NCBI GenBank assembly: GCA_905221455.1
Contig: CAJNDF010000006.1
Coordinates: 62,001 to 126,000, forward strand
Direction: 5' to 3'
DNA: 64,000 bases
DNA from: a bacterium
GTDB lineage: Bacteria; Bacillota; Bacilli; Lactobacillales; Streptococcaceae
In this document: one piece after another, positions 56,075-64,000 of the stretch
How positions within the stretch are numbered: position 1 is the stretch's first letter
How the letters are laid out: each line of letters begins with the position of its first letter
Program-made: the position numbers and the translations under genes
Notes under the pieces: generated by a model
What the model was told of the DNA's origin: nothing
Seen by the model: the letters and a program-made list of their open reading frames with translations, nothing else
The model's database searches: none

Positions 56075-56329
56075 TCACTCCTCAATAACATGGACCTGAG
56101 TGCTTCCAGCACGGACTTGAGCCATTCCTCGCAAAACCTTGTCTGATAACTCCTTATTTTGAGCGATTCTCAGTGTTTCCTGAATACTGTCCCATTCGCT
56201 CTTTGAAAGAACTACAATGTCCTCATCTGGATTTTTATTGACCACTGTCAAAGGCTCAAATTCATCATTTACCTTCTTCATATAGTCTTTTAAATGATTT
56301 CGGAATGTTGAGTAAAGAACTGCTTCCAT
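56075..56329 (-). CDS. yefM: Antitoxin YefM
   Basis: 84 residues from the ATG at 56327-56329 (MEAVLYSTFRNHLKDYMKKV). That ATG has GAGG seven nt upstream; another ATG two codons earlier is too close to it. Phd/YefM fold with the DNA-binding N-terminus and a C-terminal tail that neutralises YoeB. Autoregulation with the toxin is typical for the family. First gene of the yefM-yoeB operon. Confidence 0.92.
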   Translation of the reverse strand: MEAVLYSTFRNHLKDYMKKVNDEFEPLTVVNKNPDEDIVVLSKSEWDSIQETLRIAQNKELSDKVLRGMAQVRAGSTQVHVIEE

Positions 56330-56435
56330 AACCATACCTCGTTTTACCTCTTTTCCACTATTATACACAAAAAGAAAGAAATTGTCAGGAACTTGTACAA
56401 GTTTTTCTTTTCTATCTATTTATTCGTAAAAAATC

Positions 56436-56463
56436 TCAAAAAGCCCACCTTTAGGTAGACTTA
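56436..56463 (-). terminator. Terminator downstream of tmcAL
   Basis: Minus-strand AAGTCTACC / GGTGGGCTT (with G-U pairs) around TAAA followed by TTTTT. It overlaps the tmcAL stop. Confidence 0.75.
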
Positions 56464-57558
56464 GTTTGTTTCTATTCTTATCGGCACTCTTCCAAAATTC
56501 TGTTCTGCTATACTTGGGTGTCCTAGTCGGTAGATCTGGTCTGCCTTTTGAGTCATAGTATCCCAAGGTTCTTTGCCAATTCGGCTGACTAATTGGACTT
56601 GGTCTTTCAGAGACTTGAGATGCTGTCTGCCTTTTTCGGTAAAACCAAGAACATGAATGGCTTCTGGCAAGTCACTTTCTCTGGACTGCACCAAGATATA
56701 GGTCAAGAGGCGTCGTACACGCGCCTTGGTATATCGTTTGGTCGCAACCGCCTCGGCCAATTCTTCTACAGACTGGGCCGTCTTGATCGCATCTTTAATG
56801 CGCACTGCCATTTCTTGATTGACCTGATAGATAGTGGTTAGGTCTGGATTGGACAAGATTTGGTATCTGAGCAAGGGGAAATAGTCATCCCAGCTCACCT
56901 TACTGGCCTGCTCAAAGAGGCCAACAGAAGGCATAAAGCGTTCTAAGAAATCTTTGTCCCTCTGATGCTGACGGAGGGCTGTCGCCGAGGCAAAGTCCAC
57001 ATCCTTGTCCACAGAATGGTAACCTGCTCCCTGACGCTGAATCGGCTCAAGCTTGATGTTTCGTCCTGCAACCGCCTTGACATAGGCAAGAGCAAGAACA
57101 TGATTGGGCGTATTGCCTGAAAAATCAAGACCTGCAAATTCCTTCCACATGGCTTGGGTTTTCTGGGGATAAGAGAGGGAATCAGGCAGATTTTCCACAA
57201 ATTGCTCCATCTCAGTACCCTGCTCTATGTATAAGTCAGAGATTTTTTGATAGTCCAGAACTTCCTCTGTCCCAAAAGCTAGAGCATCAATCCCCAAACG
57301 CGCCAAGATATCCACAGCCCCTTGACCAAAGAAATCTGCTGCCTGAACACTGACTAAAAAAGGCAATTCTACTACCAAATCTGCCCCATTTTCCAGTGCC
57401 ATCTGGGCCCGTGTCCACTTGTCCACAATAGCAGGTTCTCCACGCTGCATGAAATTTCCTGACATAGCCACGATTTTCAGTCCCTCGGCCTGTTCCAGCA
57501 GGTATTTATGCCCATTATGAAAAGGATTGAACTCCGCGATAATACCTGTGATGGTCAT
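56461..57558 (-). CDS. tmcAL: tRNA(Met) cytidine acetate ligase TmcAL (YlbM-like)
   Basis: 365 residues. In B. subtilis TmcAL makes N4-acetylcytidine at position 34 of elongator tRNA-Met using acetate and ATP. The nucleotidyltransferase motif is [19 protein letters not shown] (HxGH type), followed by [16 protein letters not shown]. The N-terminal half is the catalytic domain; the C-terminal half is helical. The gene follows the methyltransferase by nine nt and ends in a terminator. Confidence 0.9.
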   Translation of the reverse strand: MTITGIIAEFNPFHNGHKYLLEQAEGLKIVAMSGNFMQRGEPAIVDKWTRAQMALENGADLVVELPFLVSVQAADFFGQGAVDILARLGIDALAFGTEEVLDYQKISDLYIEQGTEMEQFVENLPDSLSYPQKTQAMWKEFAGLDFSGNTPNHVLALAYVKAVAGRNIKLEPIQRQGAGYHSVDKDVDFASATALRQHQRDKDFLERFMPSVGLFEQASKVSWDDYFPLLRYQILSNPDLTTIYQVNQEMAVRIKDAIKTAQSVEELAEAVATKRYTKARVRRLLTYILVQSRESDLPEAIHVLGFTEKGRQHLKSLKDQVQLVSRIGKEPWDTMTQKADQIYRLGHPSIAEQNFGRVPIRIETN

Positions 57559-57567
57559 GGTAATCTC

Positions 57568-58308
57568 CTACTTCTGCGCCACAAAAAACCAACGGGTGCT
57601 GGTTTCTGTCGGCTCCTTGTCCTCAAAGTCCGCATAGAGTTTGAAGGACTTGAAACCAGCCTGTTCCAGTAAAATATCATAGGTCAAAACCTCATAAGTC
57701 CGCTCCTCATGTACTTCATCGTGGCGACTAAAGGAACCGTCCGCCTCCTTGATAAAGAAAGTCAGCTCATGGACGATGGAGTGAGGTGCTGCATCCTCGT
57801 AAGTATCCCAGAGCATTGCAAAATCTTCTGCATTTTCATGATAAGAATAGCCTGGAAAAACTTCATCTGTCTGGTAGGTTGAATGCACATCAAAGATGAA
57901 GACACCATTTTCATTGAGGGCATTATACACTTCCTTAAAGACGTCCCCTACTTCCACCTCATCCTGCATGTAGCAGATTGAGTCCGAGTAACACGTGACA
58001 AAGTCGTATTGACCTGCCTTGGACAAATCCAGCATATTGCCTTCAATAAATTCAATCTTTTGCTTGGCTGAAGCAGCTCTCTTCTCAGCAATCTTCAACA
58101 TATCCGCACTCAAATCAAGTCCAGTCACATCAAAACCTGCCTGAGAAAAGCGTACAGATTGAATCCCTGTCCCACAAGCCAATTCCAAGAGTTTATTTCT
58201 CTCCTTGTTCTTAGGCAAATGACGCAGAGAAAAATCCGTCCATTTATCATATAAACTATCATCCATCACAGCATCGTAAACAGCCGCAAAGGTTTCATAA
58301 GTCGCCAT
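57568..58308 (-). CDS. Class I SAM-dependent methyltransferase
   Basis: 246 residues. Rossmann-type motif I LLELACGTGIQSVRFSQAG with the adenosine-binding Asp in VTGLDLSADM and motif IV CYSDSICYM. Similar to the YqeM/ubiE-like methyltransferases found with yqeG-yqeK in Firmicutes; the substrate is unknown. I start at MATYETFAAVYD (ATG at 58306-58308). The 23 codons of open frame before it are part of a palindromic repeat, which begins six bases upstream of this ATG and leaves no ribosome binding site. Confidence 0.85.
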   Translation of the reverse strand: MATYETFAAVYDAVMDDSLYDKWTDFSLRHLPKNKERNKLLELACGTGIQSVRFSQAGFDVTGLDLSADMLKIAEKRAASAKQKIEFIEGNMLDLSKAGQYDFVTCYSDSICYMQDEVEVGDVFKEVYNALNENGVFIFDVHSTYQTDEVFPGYSYHENAEDFAMLWDTYEDAAPHSIVHELTFFIKEADGSFSRHDEVHEERTYEVLTYDILLEQAGFKSFKLYADFEDKEPTETSTRWFFVAQK

Positions 58309-58313
58309 AATTA

Positions 58314-58449
58314 AGATACAAAGAGCGTTAAAAGCAAGGAGAAAATAGGAAACTTTCTGCTGTATCGTCAGATACAAAGGAAGTTTATCTTTTTCTCGCA
58401 GCTTTTAGCTCGTGTTCAGTTTCGAGATGAACAAAACACGACGCTCTTT
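58314..58449. repeat. Palindromic MITE-like repeat
   Basis: Left end GATACAAAGAGCGTTAAAAG, right end AACACGACGCTCTTT: the outer AAAGAGCGT / ACGCTCTTT pair is perfect, AAAAGCAAGGAGAAAA / TTTTTCTCGCAGCTTTT pair imperfectly, and TGTATCGTCAGATACA is an inner hairpin. It belongs to the same family as the element at 14172. It separates rsfS from the methyltransferase gene. Confidence 0.75.
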
Positions 58450-58480
58450 ACCTTTCTATCATTTTCTAAAATAAGCAAAT

Positions 58481-58506
58481 AAAACCCAGTTGACTGCAAC
58501 TGAGTT
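58481..58506 (-). terminator. Terminator of the yqeG-rsfS operon
   Basis: Minus-strand AACTCAGTTG / CAACTGGGTT around CAGT, followed by TTATTT, seven nt past the rsfS stop. Confidence 0.85.
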
Positions 58507-58512
58507 CATCTA

Positions 58513-58866
<354 letters not shown>

Positions 58867-58878
58867 TTAGTCCTCTTT

Positions 58879-59379
58879 CTAGAAAATATGTTTGTAATCT
58901 AGGACATCTGCAAAGCGACCCTCCCAAATGCCCTCATAAAATTCATTTATCGTTTCTGCTGGAATGTCTTTCCCATCAAACGTTGTGCAAGTTCCTTCTG
59001 GAATAATAAGCTGATAGCCATATTCAAAGGCAACCTTGACAGAGGTATCCACACAATATTCTGTCTGCATACCACATAAAACTAATTTTTCAATCCCCTG
59101 TTTATCCAAGTATTCTTTTAAACCAGTTTCTTTGAAAATACTGTTATACTTCTTCTGAAAGACCTTTTCATTTGGTTTTCGACTTAAAAGCTCAGATAAC
59201 TGCCAATCTTCTGATGTTTGAGCTTCAGAGTCCTCAAGATGTTGAACATAAATAATTTCGATATTCTTGCTTCTAGCCTGGTTTTGTAAATAAGAAATTT
59301 TGTCCAATAGACTATTTGTCTGAAAACCGGTTTCCACTAAAATATTCTGAACATCAATGATTATAAAAGCCGTTTTCAT
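58879..59379 (-). CDS. Cysteine hydrolase (isochorismatase/nicotinamidase-like)
   Basis: 166 residues. The isochorismatase-fold triad is visible: Asp in FIIIDVQNI, Lys in FQKKYNS, and Cys in LCGMQTEYCVDTSVK. Nicotinamidase-type amidase activity is possible; nadD next door would fit NAD metabolism, but the substrate is not determined. It begins immediately after the yqeK stop. Confidence 0.85.
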   Translation of the reverse strand: MKTAFIIIDVQNILVETGFQTNSLLDKISYLQNQARSKNIEIIYVQHLEDSEAQTSEDWQLSELLSRKPNEKVFQKKYNSIFKETGLKEYLDKQGIEKLVLCGMQTEYCVDTSVKVAFEYGYQLIIPEGTCTTFDGKDIPAETINEFYEGIWEGRFADVLDYKHIF

Positions 59380-59973
59380 TTAGTCCTCTTTCAAATAGTG
59401 CACAAAGGCGTTATAGGTTTCAAGGGTTTGGGGATAGATAGGGAATCCCTGATGAGCTAGATGCTCTACGGTACGAGCTGTTTCATAGGCCACTGCCTTA
59501 TTAAGTGACAAACTTGCAATCTCACGCGCCACATCCACACCTGGAAAGGAACGGTTGTGCTCGATATAGTCTGCGACGTAGACAACCTTATCTAGGTCAG
59601 TCATCTGGTCAGCCCCGACTGTATGGATTTCAATGGCTCGCAGAATTTCAGGATCTTGCAAGTTCAAATCTTCCTGAATCTTGTAGATACCAACCATACC
59701 ATGCCAGACATTATTGCCCCAGTTTTTGAGATCAGGGGCTAGCTGATATCGGTCAATCAAGTCTAAAAATTCCTGATCTGACAGCTTTTTAGCGTAGTCA
59801 TGAAGAAGGCCTGCTAGTCCTGCTTTTTCACTATCCACACCAAAGCGCTGAGCCAGTTCTATGGCTGCACTCTCCACCCCCAAACAATGGGTTAAACGTT
59901 TTTCGGGTAGAAGCTCTGCCATTTTTTCCAACAAAGCCTCACGAGAGCAGTTGATATAGTCTTGATAGGCCAT
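59380..59973 (-). CDS. yqeK: HD-domain protein YqeK (symmetrical Ap4A hydrolase type)
   Basis: 197 residues from [10 protein letters not shown] (ATG at 59971-59973), whose first base is shared with the nadD stop (TGATG). HD motif [11 protein letters not shown] with the preceding His in LTHCLGVE, and later WHGMVG and [11 protein letters not shown]. YqeK-family HD proteins hydrolyse diadenosine tetraphosphate. The open frame reaches 43 codons further into nadD but that part is not the gene. Confidence 0.88.
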   Translation of the reverse strand: MAYQDYINCSREALLEKMAELLPEKRLTHCLGVESAAIELAQRFGVDSEKAGLAGLLHDYAKKLSDQEFLDLIDRYQLAPDLKNWGNNVWHGMVGIYKIQEDLNLQDPEILRAIEIHTVGADQMTDLDKVVYVADYIEHNRSFPGVDVAREIASLSLNKAVAYETARTVEHLAHQGFPIYPQTLETYNAFVHYLKED

Positions 59974-60602
59974 CAGTAGAGATCCTCCTTCTCGATGTAA
60001 TCTACCACCGGCTGAGGAAGGAGAAAATTGGGTTTCCGACCTTGGGCAAGGAAGTCTCGCACCATGCTGGACGAGATGTCCATGAGAGGCACATCCACCC
60101 AAATAACGGGATAAGAAGTCCCTGCCTTGTAGCGTGGGCGCTGAACCCCAACAAACTGAACCATGTCGACCAGCTCATCAATACGGTACCACTTAGGCAG
60201 ATAGTCCACCATATCAGCCCCGATAATGAAGTAATAATCCGTATCTGGATGTTGCTCTGTCAAAATTTTCATGGTGTCGTAGGTGTAAGAAATCCCCTTG
60301 CGCTCCAACTCAATTGTTTCAATGGCTAGTCCTTCAATCCCCTCGATCGCCAATTCAAGCATCTTGAGACGATGGTGCTCAGGGATGGTTTCCTTTTTAT
60401 CTACATGAGGAGGTTGGTATTCAGGCATAAGCAAAACCTGGTCCAGTCCCAACTGCTGGCGTACTTGGTCCGCAACGATCAGATGGGCATTGTGAACAGG
60501 GTTAAAATTTCCCCCTAAAATTCCGACTTGCTTGCGTTTTTTCTCCTTGATTTCTGGCTCCAACTCTACCTTGGTAAAGGGAGTCAATAATTCGATTGCC
60601 AT
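59973..60602 (-). CDS. nadD: Nicotinate-nucleotide adenylyltransferase
   Basis: 209 residues. Makes deamido-NAD from nicotinate mononucleotide and ATP. The nucleotidyltransferase motifs are [12 protein letters not shown] (HxGH) and the C-terminal [10 protein letters not shown] (ISSTxxR type), with YFIIGADM in between. The N-terminal ~25 residues are a little longer than in many NadD proteins, as in other streptococci. Coupled to yqeK. Confidence 0.93.
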   Translation of the reverse strand: MAIELLTPFTKVELEPEIKEKKRKQVGILGGNFNPVHNAHLIVADQVRQQLGLDQVLLMPEYQPPHVDKKETIPEHHRLKMLELAIEGIEGLAIETIELERKGISYTYDTMKILTEQHPDTDYYFIIGADMVDYLPKWYRIDELVDMVQFVGVQRPRYKAGTSYPVIWVDVPLMDISSSMVRDFLAQGRKPNFLLPQPVVDYIEKEDLY

Positions 60603-60652
60603 AGGCTAGTCTCCTTTATTTCTCTGTAAAAACAGTTGTTTGGAGTAGTTCT

Positions 60653-60964
60653 TTAGATTTCTTTGACTTTTTTAGAAATCTTGCGATTTTCTTTCTTGCT
60701 AGATTGTTTAAACAAAATCAAAATGCGTCCGATTTTTTGGACTGTATCCACACCGATTTCTTCTTCCAAGATTTCGGCTACTTCGTGGATGTTTTCATCT
60801 GTGTTTTGTAAGAGCGTTACTTTAATCAATTCACGGGCGTCAAGAGCTTGGCGAACGCTGGTTTTGATTTGGTCGTTGAGACCATTTTTCCCAATTTGGA
60901 TGATGGGTTTGAGGGTATGTGCCTGGCTGTTGAGGAAGGCACGTTGTTTTGATGTTAATGACAT
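60653..60964 (-). CDS. yhbY: RNA-binding protein YhbY (CRM domain)
   Basis: 103 residues: a single CRM domain with LTSKQRAFLNSQAHTLKPI, IQIGKNGLND, and GIDT-like segment followed by IGRILILFKQ; the C-terminus is Lys-rich. It associates with pre-50S particles in other bacteria. Within the yqeG-yqeH-yhbY-nadD operon. Confidence 0.93.
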   Translation of the reverse strand: MSLTSKQRAFLNSQAHTLKPIIQIGKNGLNDQIKTSVRQALDARELIKVTLLQNTDENIHEVAEILEEEIGVDTVQKIGRILILFKQSSKKENRKISKKVKEI

Positions 60965-61184
60965 AATTTCTTCCTTGTTCTTTGATAGTTATTTTAGGTG
61001 GCGAGGGACGGTCGGAACTAATTTTTCGAAGATCTCATCTTTGAAAAATGGATTTCCTGACCTTATAATTGAGCCTTGGTCTCAATTGTGCCCTTTGCCA
61101 ATCTATCGATTGGCAAGGCACCACGGCAATAACTATCTTTGTATGAGCTCACTTTGTTCGCTCGGCGATTTTGTAATAACACTT
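60965..61184. repeat. Operon-internal region with nested hairpins
   Basis: 220 nt between yqeH and yhbY, no gene. It holds AATTGAG / CTCAATT (61067-61087) and a perfect TGCCAATC / GATTGGCA stem (61096-61115); the two outer ends (GATCTCATCTTTG at 61031 and, on the other strand, GAGCTCATACAAAG ending near 61150) are partly similar. TTTCCTGACC..ACAAAG features recall the MITE at 14172, but identity is too low to be sure. Possibly a distinct dispersed palindrome that lies in the transcript. Confidence 0.5.
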
Positions 61185-62291
61185 TTAAATAATTGCTTTG
61201 CGTGTGACGACAGCGACGCCTTCTGGTGCCCAGACGGCGACTTTGGCGGTGCCTGTTACGCGGATCCAGCCTAGGCCTGAGATGACTAGGTCTGTCTTGT
61301 CCTTGATGGTAAAGACATGTTGGACTAGTTTTGGAAAATCTTCTTTTTCCTTGCTATTTGGCGGTGTTAGAAGAGTTCCAAGGTGCTTGTCATAAAAGGC
61401 ACTAGCGCCTTCTAGCTTGGTACGATGGAGTTTGAGTTCATTGTCAAAGAAAGCAGTAAATCCTTGCTTTTCTCCTGCAATGAAGTCAAAGCGTCCCAAG
61501 CCACCTAAAAACAGGGTTTGCTCAGGATTAAGCTGATAGGTTTTAGGCTTGATTTCCTTTTTAGGGCTGACATACTTGAGATTTTTGGCCGTCAAGTAAT
61601 GAGCCATCTGGTGACGATGGATGATTCCCGGTGTATCGTAGATATAAGAGCCGTCGTCAAGTGGAATCTCAATCTTATCCAAGGTTGTCCCTGGGAAGCG
61701 CGAAGTCGTAATGACATTCTGATCACCCGTGATTTCTTGGATAATGGCATTGATAAGGGTTGATTTTCCAACGTTGGTTACCCCAACGACATAGACATCA
61801 CGGCCCTTACGGTAGTGTTCAATCTTGTCAATGACTTCCTTAATGGCATGTTTGTTTTGTGCCGAAGTTAGGACGACATCAACAGGACGAAGCCCTTCTT
61901 CGTGGGCACGTTCCATGAGCCACTGGCTAATCTTACCTGGTTTTACTGACTTGGGCAGAATATCTTTTTTATTTCCGACCAAGAAGACATCATTGCCCGA
62001 TACAAAACGTGGCAAGCCTGGGATGACAGAGCCATTAAAGTCAAAGATATCAATGACATTAACCACCAAAGCATCACTGTCTCCCACCTCGTGCAAGAGC
62101 TTGAGGAAATCATCGTCCGTCAACTGGACATCCGTGATTTCATTGTAGTGGCGGAGACGGAAACAGCGTTGGCAATAGACTTCGCCAGTCTCCAAACCTT
62201 TTTCAAGTGCCGACTGGGGGGTAAAACCAAGACCAGTCTTGTCTGTCGTCTGAATGGTTGCTCCACAACCAATACAGAGAATTTCTTCCAT
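61185..62291 (-). CDS. yqeH: Ribosome biogenesis GTPase YqeH
   Basis: 368 residues. Circularly permuted GTPase needed for 30S assembly. An N-terminal zinc finger (CIGCGA and YCQRC) is followed by G4 (VGNKKDILP) ahead of G1 (GVTNVGKSTL), then G3 DTPG; order G4-G5-G1-G2-G3 is the permutation signature. Starts three nt after the yqeG stop region. Confidence 0.95.
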   Translation of the reverse strand: MEEILCIGCGATIQTTDKTGLGFTPQSALEKGLETGEVYCQRCFRLRHYNEITDVQLTDDDFLKLLHEVGDSDALVVNVIDIFDFNGSVIPGLPRFVSGNDVFLVGNKKDILPKSVKPGKISQWLMERAHEEGLRPVDVVLTSAQNKHAIKEVIDKIEHYRKGRDVYVVGVTNVGKSTLINAIIQEITGDQNVITTSRFPGTTLDKIEIPLDDGSYIYDTPGIIHRHQMAHYLTAKNLKYVSPKKEIKPKTYQLNPEQTLFLGGLGRFDFIAGEKQGFTAFFDNELKLHRTKLEGASAFYDKHLGTLLTPPNSKEKEDFPKLVQHVFTIKDKTDLVISGLGWIRVTGTAKVAVWAPEGVAVVTRKAII

Positions 62292-62293
62292 AT

Positions 62294-62821
62294 TTAAATT
62301 CCTTTTTTATATGTAATCGGTCCGTACTTTTCAGTGATTTTTCGCATGACACGGCGCTCACGAGCTCGGTTAATCTGCGTCTTGATCGAGTCGTGCTGGA
62401 CCAAGGGCTTGACCAAGATTGAGCGAATGCCTGCACGGTGGGCTGCTCGTATATCTGTCATAAGCTGGTCACCGACCATGACCACTTCACTTTTCTCATA
62501 GTGAAATTCCTTCATGGCACGGTCTATTCCAAATGTGAAGGGCTTCAAGGCCCAATAAACGTAATCAATCCCAAATTTTTCAACTGCTCGTTGAACTCGT
62601 TTTTTGGTGTTATTTGAGACCACGATGATGCGAATACCCACGTCACGGAGGTCATGTAGCCATTGCTTCATTTCTGGCGTCCCGTCAGGGTTGTTCCAAG
62701 CAATGAGGGTATTGTCCAAATCGACCAAAACAGCCTTGATTCCCTGCGCCTGCAGGCTTGGGACTGTCAGATCATAGACTGCTTCCACAGCAAAATCTGG
62801 CATGTAATTTTCAATCGCCAT
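62294..62821 (-). CDS. yqeG: YqeG family HAD-type phosphatase
   Basis: 175 residues from MAIENYMPDF (ATG at 62819-62821). HAD motifs: VLVDLDNTLIAW (nucleophile Asp), IIVVSNNTKKR (motif II), and MVGDQLMTDIRAAHRAG (motif IV). The substrate is unknown. The 32-codon upstream reading overlaps the broken end of corA and is not the gene. Confidence 0.9.
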   Translation of the reverse strand: MAIENYMPDFAVEAVYDLTVPSLQAQGIKAVLVDLDNTLIAWNNPDGTPEMKQWLHDLRDVGIRIIVVSNNTKKRVQRAVEKFGIDYVYWALKPFTFGIDRAMKEFHYEKSEVVMVGDQLMTDIRAAHRAGIRSILVKPLVQHDSIKTQINRARERRVMRKITEKYGPITYKKGI

Positions 62822-62835
62822 TCTGGCTCCTTTTC

Positions 62836-63744
62836 TTAACTTTTTTTCGCAATTTTCCTTAGTAATAATGACAAGACAATCCACAAACCTGCACTGGCCA
62901 AGCTGATGTAGAGTCAAGCATGGGGCTCATCTGTTAAAGGTAGCGGAACATTCATTCCGAAAAATCCTGTCACGACTGCCAAAACAGCCAGCAAAACTGA
63001 AATGATGGTCAAGGTTGTCAAATTATCATTCAGATTATTGTTTAGGATGTTGTTGTAAGATGCTGATAGTTGTTGAAGGACTTGTGAAATCAAGTCTGTC
63101 ATGGACACCAACTGATGAGCTTCAATCATAGCATCATCAAACTGCTCTCTCTCAATCTCATTAAAACTGCGATAAAGGGCATGCCCTTGAATATGCTCTA
63201 GCAACATGCGATTTTGCTTGGCAGCCGCAGTAAGGTAAACCATACCGGTCTCCAAGTCAGACAAGGCAAAGAGGTTTTTCTTAGTCGTTCGCTGACGCAA
63301 GAGTCCATTAACCTCATCCTTACTCTTGTCCATCTGCTCGATGACAGGATAGTAGGCATTGCTGATGATTTCCAGACTGGCAAAGAGAAACTTGTAAATC
63401 GAAAGCGTGTCATGACTGTCTAGATAACGGGTCATTTGTTCAATGACATAAGCATTCTTGGTATTACTAATGGTAATCAGGCGACGATGTTCCACGATAA
63501 AGGTCATAGGAAAGGCTTCGTAGTATTCCTTATCCTTTTTCAAGTGCAAGACATTGTAGATAAAGGTCACAGTCCCATTTTCGCGGTGATAATCCATGTG
63601 GGCGCGCTCATTCCTATCCAGTGCGTATTCAATGGTTTCCTTGTCCAAACCGTAGATTTCAGAAAGGTCCTCTAGTTTTTTCAACTTGTCCAAATCTAGG
63701 TCAATCCAAGTACAGCCATTGCCCAACTGTTTTTCTAAAAACAT
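62836..63744 (-). pseudogene. CorA-like magnesium transporter, truncated by an in-frame TGA
   Basis: Frame reads 276 residues from ATG at 63742-63744 to TGA at 62914-62916. The next 25 codons, to TAA at 62836-62838, continue the family: LYISLASAGLWIVLSLLLRK is the second transmembrane helix of a CorA-type channel. A Trp codon (TGG) is expected where TGA stands, after DEPHA. The cytoplasmic domain, first membrane helix (about 239-262) and GMN selectivity motif (263-265) are intact, but the second helix is lost unless the stop is read through. A 276-residue product is likely to be non-functional. Confidence 0.85.
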
Positions 63745-63795
63745 CTTCTCTCCTTTACCAAACTCTTTCTATTGTATCATAAATCTGCTAAAATT

Positions 63796-64000
63796 TCAGG
63801 CCTGGTCTTTCCGAGAGAAATTGCTGACGACGGTGATATTCCGATTAGGAACGAAGTGTAGAACCTGGTCTTCTCCTCTGAGTTGCGTTGTTCGAATGCC
63901 AACGCTGACGACCTTGCCCGATACAGTAATGGGACCATTTGTTAGAACGACCTCATCTCCCACATCCAGTTGACGTTCAAAGAGGATAAAAAAGCCATTG
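63796..64000 (-). CDS. MscS-family mechanosensitive channel (C-terminal part; cut by window edge)
   Basis: Last 68 residues visible. [15 protein letters not shown] and [26 protein letters not shown] are the beta domain of MscS-type small-conductance channels. It ends with [11 protein letters not shown]. The transmembrane part lies outside the window. Confidence 0.85.
   Translation of the reverse strand, partial: NGFFILFERQLDVGDEVVLTNGPITVSGKVVSVGIRTTQLRGEDQVLHFVPNRNITVVSNFSRKDQA

Noticed and set aside
58309..58377. N-terminal extension of the methyltransferase
   Set aside because: Encoded by the MITE-like repeat, hydrophobic and unlike the family.
59974..60102. N-terminal extension of YqeK
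   Set aside because: It overlaps the nadD coding end entirely; TGATG overlap and family length favour the 197-residue form.

Overview
The window is a stretch of a Streptococcus chromosome, most likely from the mitis group (S. mitis, S. pneumoniae or a close relative). Three BOX elements with recognisable boxA, boxB and boxC modules lie at 831-946, 17960-18064 and 40504-40655. The StkP/PhpP pair, the mevalonate genes mvaA/mvaS, the scr sucrose locus, RNase J2 and RNase Y, and a MET-box with the streptococcal sequence all fit. Most genes are on the minus strand. I saw no tRNA, rRNA, insertion sequence or CRISPR array.

Region 1 (1-17.9 kb) is core: rnjB (5' end only in the window), recJ, a polar amino acid ABC transporter on the plus strand, the sugar-ABC ATPase msmK with a cre site, a PucR/CdaR-type regulator, the operon pnp-cysE-GNAT-cysS-mrnC, then metF and metE with a perfect MET-box palindrome upstream of metE.

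Region 2 (17.9-34.1 kb) is accessory, a small defence and stress island. In the direction of transcription (high to low coordinates) it holds: hsdR with a five-unit 42-bp repeat array in its 3' untranslated region; a small membrane protein and a DUF6261 gene; an AT-rich, overlapping cassette with its own promoter (HEPN-motif protein, AlbA_2/Schlafen-like protein, hsdS, KAP-type membrane NTPase); hsdM; an AAA ATPase plus Toprim-like gene pair of the RloAB/AbiL/OLD kind whose second gene has no canonical start codon; an orphan HigA-like regulator; a probable UV-repair pair; and a HigBA-type toxin-antitoxin locus whose toxin carries two in-frame stops. The type I restriction-modification system is therefore split, with other genes around its specificity gene.

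Region 3 (34.1-64 kb) is core again: a TVP38-type membrane protein, scrK, scrA / scrB-scrR, mvaS-mvaA, a two-part ThrE exporter, the operon gmk-rpoZ-priA-fmt-rsmB-phpP-stkP, a single-gene insertion between gmk and rny flanked by a 17-bp copy of the rny 3' end, rny, yefM-yoeB, a SAM methyltransferase and tmcAL, and the operon yqeG-yqeH-yhbY-nadD-yqeK-hydrolase-rsfS. corA has a premature stop, and the 3' end of an mscS-type gene closes the window.

From memory of pneumococcal gene order, regions 1 and 3 are each collinear with S. pneumoniae but far apart there; here they are joined by the accessory island. The best candidates for something undescribed are the HEPN/AlbA_2/HsdS/KAP cassette, the 42-bp repeat array, the ATPase-Toprim pair with its missing start, and the Jag_N-DUF4839 membrane protein inserted at the rny 3' end.
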